Of a stretch of DNA of 42,126 bases, positions 8,722 through 15,878 are shown in pieces (the stretch's first letter is position 1; each line of letters starts with the position of its first letter). The stretch comes from CAYNWK01 sp964400875 (GTDB lineage Bacteria; Chloroflexota; Anaerolineae; Anaerolineales; UBA4823), in NCBI GenBank assembly GCA_964400875.1, contig CAYNWK010000018.1:1-42126 (forward strand). Reading direction: 5' to 3'. Below the pieces are notes generated by a model. That model was given only the letters and a program-made list of their open reading frames with translations, was not told where the DNA came from and searched no databases. The translations under genes and the position numbers were made by a program.

Positions 8722-8838
8722 ACCATTTTGCCAAAAACCCTCCGCCAACCCCCAAAACCCTCATTTTCTGGGATTGCGACAATTAAACAGATACATTCGT
8801 CCTGCTACCTGACCAAAGCTCTACGACTCAAGAACCGA

Positions 8839-8844
8839 TATAAT
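8839..8844 (+). promoter_or_regulatory. -10 box of a probably leaderless YbaK-type gene
   Basis: TATAAT lies seven bases before the ATG at 8852, so transcription should start at or next to the A of the start codon. There is no Shine-Dalgarno sequence. A -35 element is not obvious. Confidence 0.55.
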
Positions 8845-8851
8845 TCACGCC

Positions 8852-9349
8852 ATGAACCCAACTACTCCTGGTTCCACCCCTGTAACCCGATCCCTGGATG
8901 AAAAAGGGGTCTCCTACCGTTTCTTCCGCCACCCGGACAAAGTCCGCACCCTAGAACAAGCTGCCCGGGAACGCGGCCAGCGCCCAGAACAGGTGGTGCG
9001 CACGATTGTTTTCCGTCTTTCTGAAGGAGAATTCGTCCTGGTGCTGATAGCCGGTCCAGGTCAGATCTCTTGGGCAGCGCTCCGAGAATACCTGGGCGTC
9101 TCCAGGATGAGCATGGCCAGCGAGGAGGAGATCCTTTCCATCACTGGTTATCCGATTGGGGCTGTCTCACCAATAGGTCTACACAAACCGGTGCGCACGC
9201 TCGTCGATAGAAGCCTATTACGGGAAAATGAGCTCTCAATCGGCTCCGGAATACGCCATACCACGGTTATCCTAAAACGCGAGGATCTGATGCGGGCGAT
9301 GGGAGAAGTGGAGATTGGAAACTTCTCGGAAAAGAGCCGGGATTCCTGA
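8852..9349 (+). CDS. YbaK/ProX-type aminoacyl-tRNA deacylase domain protein
   Basis: Single YbaK-domain protein of 165 residues, the usual size for free-standing trans-editing deacylases that hydrolyse mischarged tRNA (Cys- or Ala-tRNA-Pro in known members). Family blocks visible are the RFFRHPDKVRTLEQAA region, EQVVRTIVFRL (47-57), the ITGYPIGAVSPIG block and the GSGIRHTTVIL block near the C-terminus. The position of the catalytic lysine of E. coli YbaK (Lys46, in QVYKTLLV) is Arg50 here, so activity or substrate may differ. It appears to be leaderless, with TATAAT seven bases before the ATG. It converges on the SDR gene with only 14 bases between. Confidence 0.85.
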   Translation: MNPTTPGSTPVTRSLDEKGVSYRFFRHPDKVRTLEQAARERGQRPEQVVRTIVFRLSEGEFVLVLIAGPGQISWAALREYLGVSRMSMASEEEILSITGYPIGAVSPIGLHKPVRTLVDRSLLRENELSIGSGIRHTTVILKREDLMRAMGEVEIGNFSEKSRDS

Positions 9350-9363
9350 GCGCCAACATCCTT

Positions 9364-10359
9364 TCAATCTGCCGGCCAGGCGCGCTGATAAGCTGCCAAA
9401 ATCTGGTCAATCTTCCGGTCCAGTTCCTTGTCAATCACCTGCCTGGCAGGATCATGATCAAACCAGGCGATGACCTCGCCAACGCCCCTGGAAAATGGCA
9501 TCGTCGCGGCATAATCGGGTACCAATCGCTTAATCTTGCTGATGTCGAAGATTACGCTGTTGGCTTTATCGCCCAGCAAACCTGCGCCCCAGTCTGGATC
9601 GTAAGCGTCGATCAGGTCGGAAGGCACGTGGACCAGATCCGCTTGTGCGCCGGCAGCCCTGGCGATCTGCGTATAGATCTGGTTCCAGGTGAGCAGTTCA
9701 TCCGAAGTAATCTGGAAGTCTTCTCCTGCGGCATGCGGATTGCCTAATAAACCTGCGAATCCTTTGGCGAAATCTCGGTGGTGGGTAAGGACCCATAAAG
9801 AAGTCCCATCTCCGGGAACGATGACTGGTTTCCCCTCCCGCATGCGAGCGATCATGGTGTACCCGCCGTGGATGGGTACCATGGTTTGATCGTAGGTATG
9901 CGAAGGGCGTACGATGGTGATCGGGAAACCGGATTCACGGTACGTTTTACGGAGCAGCTCCTCGCAAGCAATCTTGTCCTGGGAATACTTCCAATAGGGG
10001 TTGCGCAGCGGCGTGGATTCCCGGATCGGTAGACTGACCGGAGGTTTCTGGTAGGCGGAGGCAGAGCTGATGAAGATGTATTGGCCAGCCCGGTTTCGGA
10101 ACAAATCGAGATCAGTTTGAACGTGTTCTGGAGTGAAGGCGATCCAGTCAACAACCACATCGAACTTATGATCACCAAGCGCAGCAGCGACTCCTTGTGG
10201 ATCGCGAATATCCCCGTTAATTACCCGCGCGCCCTCAGGAACAGGTCTATACGAAGTCTTCCCGCGATTGAGTAAGGTGAGGTTATAACCACGCCGGATC
10301 GCCAGCTCCGAACACGCCGAACTGATGACCCCGGTACCACCGATGAACAAGATTTCCAT
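9364..10359 (-). CDS. NAD-dependent epimerase/dehydratase (extended SDR)
   Basis: Rossmann-fold oxidoreductase of 331 residues. The dinucleotide motif GGTGVIS starts at Gly7 with Ser13 in place of the third glycine; Asp50 lies in the NGDIRD block; Ser99/Ser100 and a Tyr125-x3-Lys129 pair (YSQDK) give the catalytic set. The layout resembles the atypical extended SDRs related to sugar-nucleotide epimerases and the CSP41 group. The substrate cannot be read from sequence. The start is well supported by GAGGAG eight bases before the ATG. It is downstream of a VIT1-type transporter with an 81-base gap, so co-transcription is possible but not clear. Confidence 0.85.
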   Translation of the reverse strand: MEILFIGGTGVISSACSELAIRRGYNLTLLNRGKTSYRPVPEGARVINGDIRDPQGVAAALGDHKFDVVVDWIAFTPEHVQTDLDLFRNRAGQYIFISSASAYQKPPVSLPIRESTPLRNPYWKYSQDKIACEELLRKTYRESGFPITIVRPSHTYDQTMVPIHGGYTMIARMREGKPVIVPGDGTSLWVLTHHRDFAKGFAGLLGNPHAAGEDFQITSDELLTWNQIYTQIARAAGAQADLVHVPSDLIDAYDPDWGAGLLGDKANSVIFDISKIKRLVPDYAATMPFSRGVGEVIAWFDHDPARQVIDKELDRKIDQILAAYQRAWPAD

Positions 10360-10440
10360 GCCGTGGACTCCTCAAGATTAACCTTTTTATAAGATGGTTA
10401 ATACGATTGTAACGGTTCGTTTTATGCGGGAGAAGAAATT

Positions 10441-11190
10441 TTAACCCGGTGGCACCTTGAGCAACAGGCCAACGAGATACCCGACCAAGGCGCTTACCGT
10501 GCCGATCACGGCCATCTCGAGACCGCTCTTTCCGGGATGACCTACGGTGAGGCGAGCTTTGTAGGCTCCGAAGACGAACAAAACCAATGCGGACAGCAGA
10601 ATCGCCGCCCAAATCCCCGTCTTCACAGAGAAAAACATGAAAGGCGCCAGGGGAATAAGCGACCCGACGATCGCGGCGATTCCGACGATGATCGCCGAAC
10701 GGAGCGCCTGTTTGCGGTCCACCGGGGCGAGCTGGTGCTCCTCCGCCATCATCACCGCGACCCAAACATCCTTGTTAGCCGTGATCGTATCTACGATGCG
10801 TTCCAACAAATCAGAAGTGAAGCCCTTATTGGCGTAGATCTCGCGAATCTCCTGCCTTTCCAGTTTGGGTACATCTTGTATGTGTCGGTATTCGCGCTCT
10901 CTTTCGCTCTCGTAGAAATCCGCATCCGCGAGAGTCGAGGTATAGGCAACCGCTCCCATGGACACCGATTCGGCGAAGGTAGCCGCCAATCCGGCGACCA
11001 GGACGAGGTAACTGTCACTGGTTGCTGCGGCAACGCCCAGGATAACTCCAAGGACGTTTACCAGCCCGTCTTGCCCACCGAGAATCACGTCGGATAATGC
11101 CGAAGCCCTGCGATGAGGATCGCCGACCGTGTGGTGATAAAAATCAGCCTGGTGCTTATCTAATTTGGAAATGTCTTTCTCAATGGCCAT
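10441..11190 (-). CDS. VIT1/CCC1-family Fe2+/Mn2+ transporter
   Basis: Integral membrane protein of 249 residues. The N-terminal helix region carries the family block SDVILGGQDGLVNVLGVILG (about 33-52), followed by GLAATFAESVSMGAVAYTS (about 67-85). A cytoplasmic acidic section (about 88-150) is rich in Glu/Asp and includes AEEHQL, matching the metal-binding domain seen in VIT1. Three more hydrophobic helices follow to the C-terminus. Members move ferrous iron or manganese out of the cytosol. AGGAG eight bases before the ATG supports the start. The glycosyltransferase gene ends 34 bases upstream, so the two are likely co-transcribed. Confidence 0.92.
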   Translation of the reverse strand: MAIEKDISKLDKHQADFYHHTVGDPHRRASALSDVILGGQDGLVNVLGVILGVAAATSDSYLVLVAGLAATFAESVSMGAVAYTSTLADADFYESEREREYRHIQDVPKLERQEIREIYANKGFTSDLLERIVDTITANKDVWVAVMMAEEHQLAPVDRKQALRSAIIVGIAAIVGSLIPLAPFMFFSVKTGIWAAILLSALVLFVFGAYKARLTVGHPGKSGLEMAVIGTVSALVGYLVGLLLKVPPG

Positions 11191-11224
11191 TTAGCTTTCT
11201 CCTGTAGCTGTTGATCTCGAATGT

Positions 11225-12511
11225 TTAACTGCTGGGGACCGAATCTTCCCGCAGCGTCATCTCATATACGTTCAACATTTTTTTTGCAATCCGCTCCCAA
11301 GCATACTCCTGGGCGAAGTGAGCGGCCTGTTTTCCCATCCTGGCCCGCAGGGCGGCATCCTCGATTAACGCGGTTAGCTTTTCCGCCAGAGCGTCGGGCT
11401 CGTCCACCGGTACGGTATATCCGGTAATGCCATCTTGCACGAGAAAGGCCAGGCCGCCGACCTCGGAGGCGACTACAGGCGTTCCACACGCCATCGCCTC
11501 GAGCGCGACCATGCCGAACGATTCGTAATACGAAGGCATCACCACGGCTTCCGCCGCAGAGTAATAATACGGCAGGGTATCCTGATCGCGCTTTCCAATA
11601 AAGGTAACCAAATCGCCAACATCGTACTTCTCACGGAGAGCCTTCAAACGAGCCATCTCGGCGCTCATTGCCTCGGGACTGACTTCCGGGTCGCCCCCGA
11701 TGACCGTCAAGCAGATCGGCTGATCGATGAATAGACCCGCACCCCGCATCTGGCCGATCGCTTCGATCAGCGTATCCAATCCCTTGAGCGGTTCGATCCG
11801 GCCAACGAACAGCAGCATGCGGTCGCAGGGTGGCACTCCGATATACTCTTTTGCCTCGTCTTTCGGGATCGGGTAGAAGCGGCTTACATCGACTCCCGGA
11901 GGAACGACCACAACCTTCCGGGTATCAGCCTGGTACAACCATTGCAGCTGAGCCAGCTCTGCCTGGGTGGCTGCGACGATCCGGTCGGCGAACTTCAAGA
12001 TCTCCTGCTCACCCTTCAACCGGTAATCGCCGTCGGATTCGCTTGCGCTGCGCGCGACCCTCTGTTTCATCACCCCCAGCGTATGGAACATGTGAACCAC
12101 CGGCGTGTGCCAGATTTCTTTCAATTCCCTTGCAGCCATGCCGGACATCCAATAATGGGAGTGGACCAGGTCGTAAGCCAGTCCTTTGTGTTCGGTAAAT
12201 TCCTTGATGCCAGCGACAAAATCCGGGATGTGGTCGGCCAGTTCTTCTTTGGGTAGTGGGTGTTCGGGTCCGGCCGGTACGTGTACCACCCGGTTCCCGT
12301 ACCCCAAATCGTGGACCACGTGCGGGACATGCTCGTCCTGAGAACGCGTAAAGACGTCAACATGTACGCCTAACGGTCCGAGATAGCGGGTTAAATCTCG
12401 AACGTAGACGTTCATGCCTCCGGTATCCTTGCCGCCCAACGTAGCCAGGGGACAGGTGTGGTATGAAATCATGGCGATCCGCGTGTGCATCGCTTGCCAA
12501 ATTTCTCCCAT
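11225..12511 (-). CDS. GT4-family retaining glycosyltransferase, MshA / sucrose-phosphate-synthase-like
   Basis: GT-B fold glycosyltransferase of 428 residues. The N-terminal half has the GGKDTGGMNVYVRDL block (about 26-40) typical of MshA and sucrose-phosphate synthase relatives, and VHSHYWMSG. The C-terminal half has VGRIEPLKG and the nucleotide-sugar E-x7-E motif in ESFGMVALEAMACGTPVV. It transfers a sugar from an activated nucleotide donor; donor and acceptor are not determinable. The ATG at 12511 has no ribosome site; an in-frame ATG at 12490 begins with MHTRIAMISYH, close to the usual family start. The gene is divergent from tRNA-Thr and its start lies within that gene's promoter region. 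Confidence 0.9.
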   Translation of the reverse strand: MGEIWQAMHTRIAMISYHTCPLATLGGKDTGGMNVYVRDLTRYLGPLGVHVDVFTRSQDEHVPHVVHDLGYGNRVVHVPAGPEHPLPKEELADHIPDFVAGIKEFTEHKGLAYDLVHSHYWMSGMAARELKEIWHTPVVHMFHTLGVMKQRVARSASESDGDYRLKGEQEILKFADRIVAATQAELAQLQWLYQADTRKVVVVPPGVDVSRFYPIPKDEAKEYIGVPPCDRMLLFVGRIEPLKGLDTLIEAIGQMRGAGLFIDQPICLTVIGGDPEVSPEAMSAEMARLKALREKYDVGDLVTFIGKRDQDTLPYYYSAAEAVVMPSYYESFGMVALEAMACGTPVVASEVGGLAFLVQDGITGYTVPVDEPDALAEKLTALIEDAALRARMGKQAAHFAQEYAWERIAKKMLNVYEMTLREDSVPSS

Positions 12512-12523
12512 GCTTGGTATAAT
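12494..12523 (+). promoter_or_regulatory. Promoter of tRNA-Thr
   Basis: TTGCCA (12494-12499), 18 bases, TATAAT (12518-12523), preceded by TGG to make an extended -10. It predicts a start near 12530, eight bases before the tRNA. The -35 falls inside the first codons of the divergent glycosyltransferase. Confidence 0.75.
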
Positions 12524-12537
12524 CCCGGTGCTTAAAG

Positions 12538-12610
12538 GCCACCGTAGCTCAGACGGCAGAGCAGCCGCTTCGTAAGCGGCGGGTCAAGGGTTCGATTCCC
12601 TTCGGTGGCT
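12538..12610 (+). tRNA. tRNA-Thr (anticodon CGU)
   Basis: The cloverleaf folds cleanly: the 7-bp acceptor stem GCCACCG with CGGTGGC, D-arm GCTC/GAGC, anticodon stem GCCGC/GCGGC around loop TTCGTAA (anticodon CGT, reading ACG), a 5-base variable loop, and T-arm AAGGG-TTCGATT-CCCTT. The discriminator is T and CCA is not encoded. A run of six T follows directly and may help to stop transcription. Confidence 0.97.
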
Positions 12611-12624
12611 TTTTTCATTTCCAG

Positions 12625-12630
12625 TATAAT
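12625..12630 (+). promoter_or_regulatory. -10 box of a probably leaderless udk
   Basis: TATAAT lies six bases before the ATG at 12637. A weak -35 (TTCGGT, 12601-12606) would fall in the 3' end of the tRNA gene with an 18-base spacer. No Shine-Dalgarno sequence precedes the ATG, so the message probably begins at the start codon. Confidence 0.55.
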
Positions 12631-12636
12631 TCTTTT

Positions 12637-13284
12637 ATGCCCAATCGTACAAGCCCTCTGGTCATCGGCATTGCCGGCGGAACGGGCTCTGGTAAAACTA
12701 CTGTTGCCAATGTGATTTTGGAGCGCGTCGGCGCAAATCACATCGCTTATTTGCCGCACGACGCCTATTATAAAGACCTCGCCGACCTTCCCCCAAATCA
12801 ACGCGAGCAAATTAATTTCGACCACCCCAACTCCCTCGACACCGAGCTGCTCACCCAACACATAGAGGAGCTCAAAGCGAACCGCTCCGTCGAGCTGCCC
12901 GTCTATGATTTCAAAACACATTCGCGTACTTCGAAGGTCATAATCGTTGTCCCCCAGCCGGTATTAATCGTTGAAGGCATCCTCATCTTCGTGGACGCGA
13001 CTTTGCGGGAAACTTTCGACGTCAAGATCTTTGTAGATACCGCTCCGGACATCCGGTTTATCCGCCGTTTGGAGCGCGATATCAACGAACGCGGGCGCAC
13101 CACGCAATCCGTGGTTCACCAATACCTCACCACCGTTCGTCCCATGCACATGGAGTTCGTTGAGCCCTCCAAGCGCTACGCGGATGTGATTATCCCAGAA
13201 GGCGGATTCAACACCGTCGCTTTGGATATGGTCGTGGCCCGCCTCGAACGATTGTTGCATGAAACTTTAGAAATGAAAGGATAA
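12637..13284 (+). CDS. udk: Uridine kinase
   Basis: Phosphorylates uridine and cytidine to UMP and CMP in pyrimidine salvage; cytoplasmic. Length 215 residues matches the bacterial family. The P-loop GGTGSGKT is at 14-21. The nucleoside-binding blocks YLPHDAYYKDL, NFDHPNSLDTELL and PVYDFKTHSR are intact, followed by LIVEGIL and the RRLERDINERGR lid region. The start follows a TATAAT box by six bases and no ribosome site is present. Cyclophilin begins two bases after its stop, so they form an operon. With deoC upstream in the window, nucleoside salvage is represented twice, though the two loci are not linked in transcription. Confidence 0.96.
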   Translation: MPNRTSPLVIGIAGGTGSGKTTVANVILERVGANHIAYLPHDAYYKDLADLPPNQREQINFDHPNSLDTELLTQHIEELKANRSVELPVYDFKTHSRTSKVIIVVPQPVLIVEGILIFVDATLRETFDVKIFVDTAPDIRFIRRLERDINERGRTTQSVVHQYLTTVRPMHMEFVEPSKRYADVIIPEGGFNTVALDMVVARLERLLHETLEMKG

Positions 13285-13286
13285 GT

Positions 13287-13811
13287 ATGTCCACACAACC
13301 CAAACAATGGAATAATCCACCCGAGATAGAGATCGATCCACAAAAAAACTACTCCGCAATCTTGAAGACCGATAAAGGAGACATCAAAGTCGATTTATTC
13401 GCTGAGAAAGCTCCCAAAACGGTGAATAATTTTGTCTTCTTAGCCAATCAGGGTTTCTACGACGGCACCATCTTTCACCGGGTGATCAAAGATTTCATGG
13501 CCCAGGGTGGTGATCCGACCGGTACAGGACGCGGCGGCCCTGGATACAAGTTCGCCGATGAGTTCAACCCCGAATTACGGCATAACCAAAAAGGGGTACT
13601 CTCGATGGCGAACGCCGGGCCGAATACCAACGGCTCACAGTTTTTTATCACCTACGGTCCGACTCCTTGGCTGGATGATAAACACAGCGTCTTTGGAAAA
13701 GTGAGCGATGAAGACAGTTATGAGGTGCTCGCATCCATACCACCACGCGATCCTCAGCGGCCTGAATCCCCTGCTGTCAAACTGCAAGAAGTCGAGATCG
13801 TTACACAATAA
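13287..13811 (+). CDS. Peptidyl-prolyl cis-trans isomerase, cyclophilin type
   Basis: Cyclophilin of 174 residues catalysing proline isomerisation in protein folding. The active-site block FHRVIKDFMAQGGD holds Arg65, Phe70 and Gln73. The GSQFFIT strand (116-122) and WLDDKHSVFG (Trp128, His133) complete the pocket. There is no signal peptide or lipobox, so it should act in the cytoplasm. A GGA-type ribosome site overlaps the end of udk, two bases upstream, so expression is probably coupled. The short N-terminal extension before the domain is ordinary. Confidence 0.95.
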   Translation: MSTQPKQWNNPPEIEIDPQKNYSAILKTDKGDIKVDLFAEKAPKTVNNFVFLANQGFYDGTIFHRVIKDFMAQGGDPTGTGRGGPGYKFADEFNPELRHNQKGVLSMANAGPNTNGSQFFITYGPTPWLDDKHSVFGKVSDEDSYEVLASIPPRDPQRPESPAVKLQEVEIVTQ

Positions 13812-13841
13812 GCTCCGGAATGAGCGAGTGCCTGTCGATTA

Positions 13842-14423
13842 ATGCTCATGAAATTGAAAGGTCTTCGGTTACCCGTAAACACTGCATCCATGCATCCTAA
13901 TCGCCGTCTGACTCTGCTGCGGATACTTGCATTCGTATTCGTGATTGGGTTGAGCGTTTTCATCTTCCTGATTCGAGATCGGGCAGATCAGCTGGCTGTC
14001 TATGGATATCCGGGAATCTTCCTGATCTCGTTCCTGGCCTATGCCACGGTATTATTGCCTGCCCCTGGGGTGGCAGTGGTTTCGGTCATGGGGGCTGTGT
14101 TTAACCCCCTCGGCGTTGGGATCGCCGCCGGCGCCGGAGCAGCGCTCGGGGAATTATCGGGCTATTTGGCCGGGTTTTCCGGGCAAGCGGTGGTGGAACG
14201 CGTGGAAATCTACGATCGACTGACCGCCTGGATGAAACGCAACGGGCCGTTCACTGTGCTGCTCCTGGCAGCCTTGCCTAATCCCTTTTTTGATGTGGCC
14301 GGCATAATCGCCGGAGCGCTGCGTATGCGCTTTTCCCGCTTCCTCTTCTGGTGCTGGGTTGGGGAAACCATCAAGATGATAGCTTTTGCGTATACCGGCG
14401 GAGCTCTGGCCCGTTGGTTTTAA
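13842..14423 (+). CDS. VTT-domain (DedA/TVP38-like) membrane protein
   Basis: Integral membrane protein of 193 residues with about five hydrophobic segments. It has the VTT-family features of a re-entrant hydrophobic hairpin with prolines (YATVLLPAPGVAVVSVMG), then GAALGELSGYLAG, and a final block with LLLAALPNPFFDVAGIIAG. VTT proteins are thought to be lipid scramblases or envelope-homeostasis factors; the role here is not known. No ribosome site precedes the ATG at 13842; an alternative start at 13890 would remove 16 residues outside the domain. It lies 30 bases after the cyclophilin gene on the same strand. Confidence 0.85.
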   Translation: MLMKLKGLRLPVNTASMHPNRRLTLLRILAFVFVIGLSVFIFLIRDRADQLAVYGYPGIFLISFLAYATVLLPAPGVAVVSVMGAVFNPLGVGIAAGAGAALGELSGYLAGFSGQAVVERVEIYDRLTAWMKRNGPFTVLLLAALPNPFFDVAGIIAGALRMRFSRFLFWCWVGETIKMIAFAYTGGALARWF

Positions 14424-14497
14424 AAGGACCGCATCGAACAAACTCTTCTCACTTATCCCCAGATCCCGACCTCGTATCGACTCAGGAGACAAATAGA

Positions 14498-15862
14498 ATG
14501 ACCGACATGGAAAAGATTGACGCTTATCTGAACCAGCATTTGGATGAAAGCATCGCTGAACTTTCGCGGCTTTGCGCACAACCAAGCGTCGCCGCGCAGA
14601 ATTGGGGTTTGGTCGATTGCGCCGGGCTGGTCGGTGACATGCTTTCCGCTCGTGGCTTTGACGTAGAAGTGATGCCTAGTGGAGGCGCCCCGGTCGTTTA
14701 TGGCGAACGAAAAGGGCAAGGCGATAAAACCTTGCTGTTCTACAATCATTACGACGTCCAGCCGCCAGAGCCGTTGGAGCTGTGGAAATCACCGCCTTTC
14801 GAGCCTGAAGTACGCGAGGGAAAATTGTTCGCCCGGGGAGTAAGCGACGATAAGGGGCATCTCGTCAGCCGCCTGTTCGCCATCGACGCTTTGCTCGCCG
14901 AATTAGGCGATTTACCCTGCAATATTAAATTTATCATCGAAGGTGAAGAGGAAGTCAGCAGCCTCCACCTGCACGATTTCGTCGAGAATAACCAAGAAAG
15001 GCTGGCTGCAGATGCTTGTATCTGGGAGTTCGGCGGAGTCGATCACCGCGATGTTCCAATCCAATACTTGGGATTACGCGGCATTTGCTATGTAGAACTC
15101 TCCGTGAAGACAGCCGATATCGATGCTCACTCCGGCCTGGGTGGTTCGATCTTCCCGAACGCCGCCTGGCGCCTGGTCTGGGCGCTGAACACGCTCAAGG
15201 GACCTGACGAACGCATCCGCCTGCCCGGTCATTACGACAAAGTCTTACCCCCCAGCGACCGAGATATCCAACTGATGGATGAGTTGCCCGAGGTCGCAGA
15301 TGAGTATGTCAAGTTATACGGCATCGACCACTTTCTCAAAGGCCTGTCCGGCGGTGTTGAACTGCGCGTCGCGGAAGTTTTCGAGCCTACCTGTACCATC
15401 TGTGGGTTGAATTCAGGGTATCAGGGTGCAGGTTCGAAAACCGTCCTGCCAGCGCGAGCCAGCGCCAAGGTGGATTTTCGGTTGGTGCCCAACCAACATC
15501 CTCAAGAAGTCCTGGAAAGTTTGCGAAAACACCTGGATGAACAGGGCTTCGCGGACGTCGAAATCAAGTTCCTGGGCGGAGAACCTCCCGCCCGTACCGA
15601 GCCGGATGATCCGTTTGTCGATCTGGTTGTCGAAACAGCCGAACCGGTTTATGGGTATGCGATGCAAAAAGTGCCCATGATCGGCGGCTCTGGTCCAAAT
15701 TACCCCTTCATTCATCTGCTCGACCTTCCGGTTGCTACAGCAGGGGTCGGTTATCCCGGCACGCAAGCTCACGCTCCGAATGAAAATTTGCGCCTGGATC
15801 TTTATCTGAAAGGCGCCCGCCACATAGCCCGTATCCTGGAGGCATTCGGAGCATCCGCCTGA
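14498..15862 (+). CDS. M20-family metallopeptidase (carnosinase/CPG2-like dipeptidase)
   Basis: Di-zinc amidohydrolase/peptidase of 454 residues from the ATG at 14498, chosen because AGGAG lies just upstream at 14484-14488. Metal and catalytic residues in order: His84 and Asp86 (HYDVQ), bridging Asp117 (RGVSDDKGH), Glu150/Glu151 (EGEEEVSS), an acidic ligand probably Glu177 in WEFGG, and His425 (GTQAHAPNE). A dimerisation insert spans about 190-300. No signal peptide, so it probably hydrolyses dipeptides or N-acyl amino acids in the cytoplasm. It precedes a histidine kinase gene by 16 bases; co-transcription is likely but a functional link is not evident. Confidence 0.92.
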   Translation: MTDMEKIDAYLNQHLDESIAELSRLCAQPSVAAQNWGLVDCAGLVGDMLSARGFDVEVMPSGGAPVVYGERKGQGDKTLLFYNHYDVQPPEPLELWKSPPFEPEVREGKLFARGVSDDKGHLVSRLFAIDALLAELGDLPCNIKFIIEGEEEVSSLHLHDFVENNQERLAADACIWEFGGVDHRDVPIQYLGLRGICYVELSVKTADIDAHSGLGGSIFPNAAWRLVWALNTLKGPDERIRLPGHYDKVLPPSDRDIQLMDELPEVADEYVKLYGIDHFLKGLSGGVELRVAEVFEPTCTICGLNSGYQGAGSKTVLPARASAKVDFRLVPNQHPQEVLESLRKHLDEQGFADVEIKFLGGEPPARTEPDDPFVDLVVETAEPVYGYAMQKVPMIGGSGPNYPFIHLLDLPVATAGVGYPGTQAHAPNENLRLDLYLKGARHIARILEAFGASA

Positions 15863-15878
15863 TCCTTTAAACGTTAAG

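Noticed and set aside
14351..14497. Upstream extension of the M20 peptidase overlapping the VTT gene
   Set aside because: The ATG at 14498 has a clear AGGAG site and begins the domain; the extension is unlike any M20 N-terminus.
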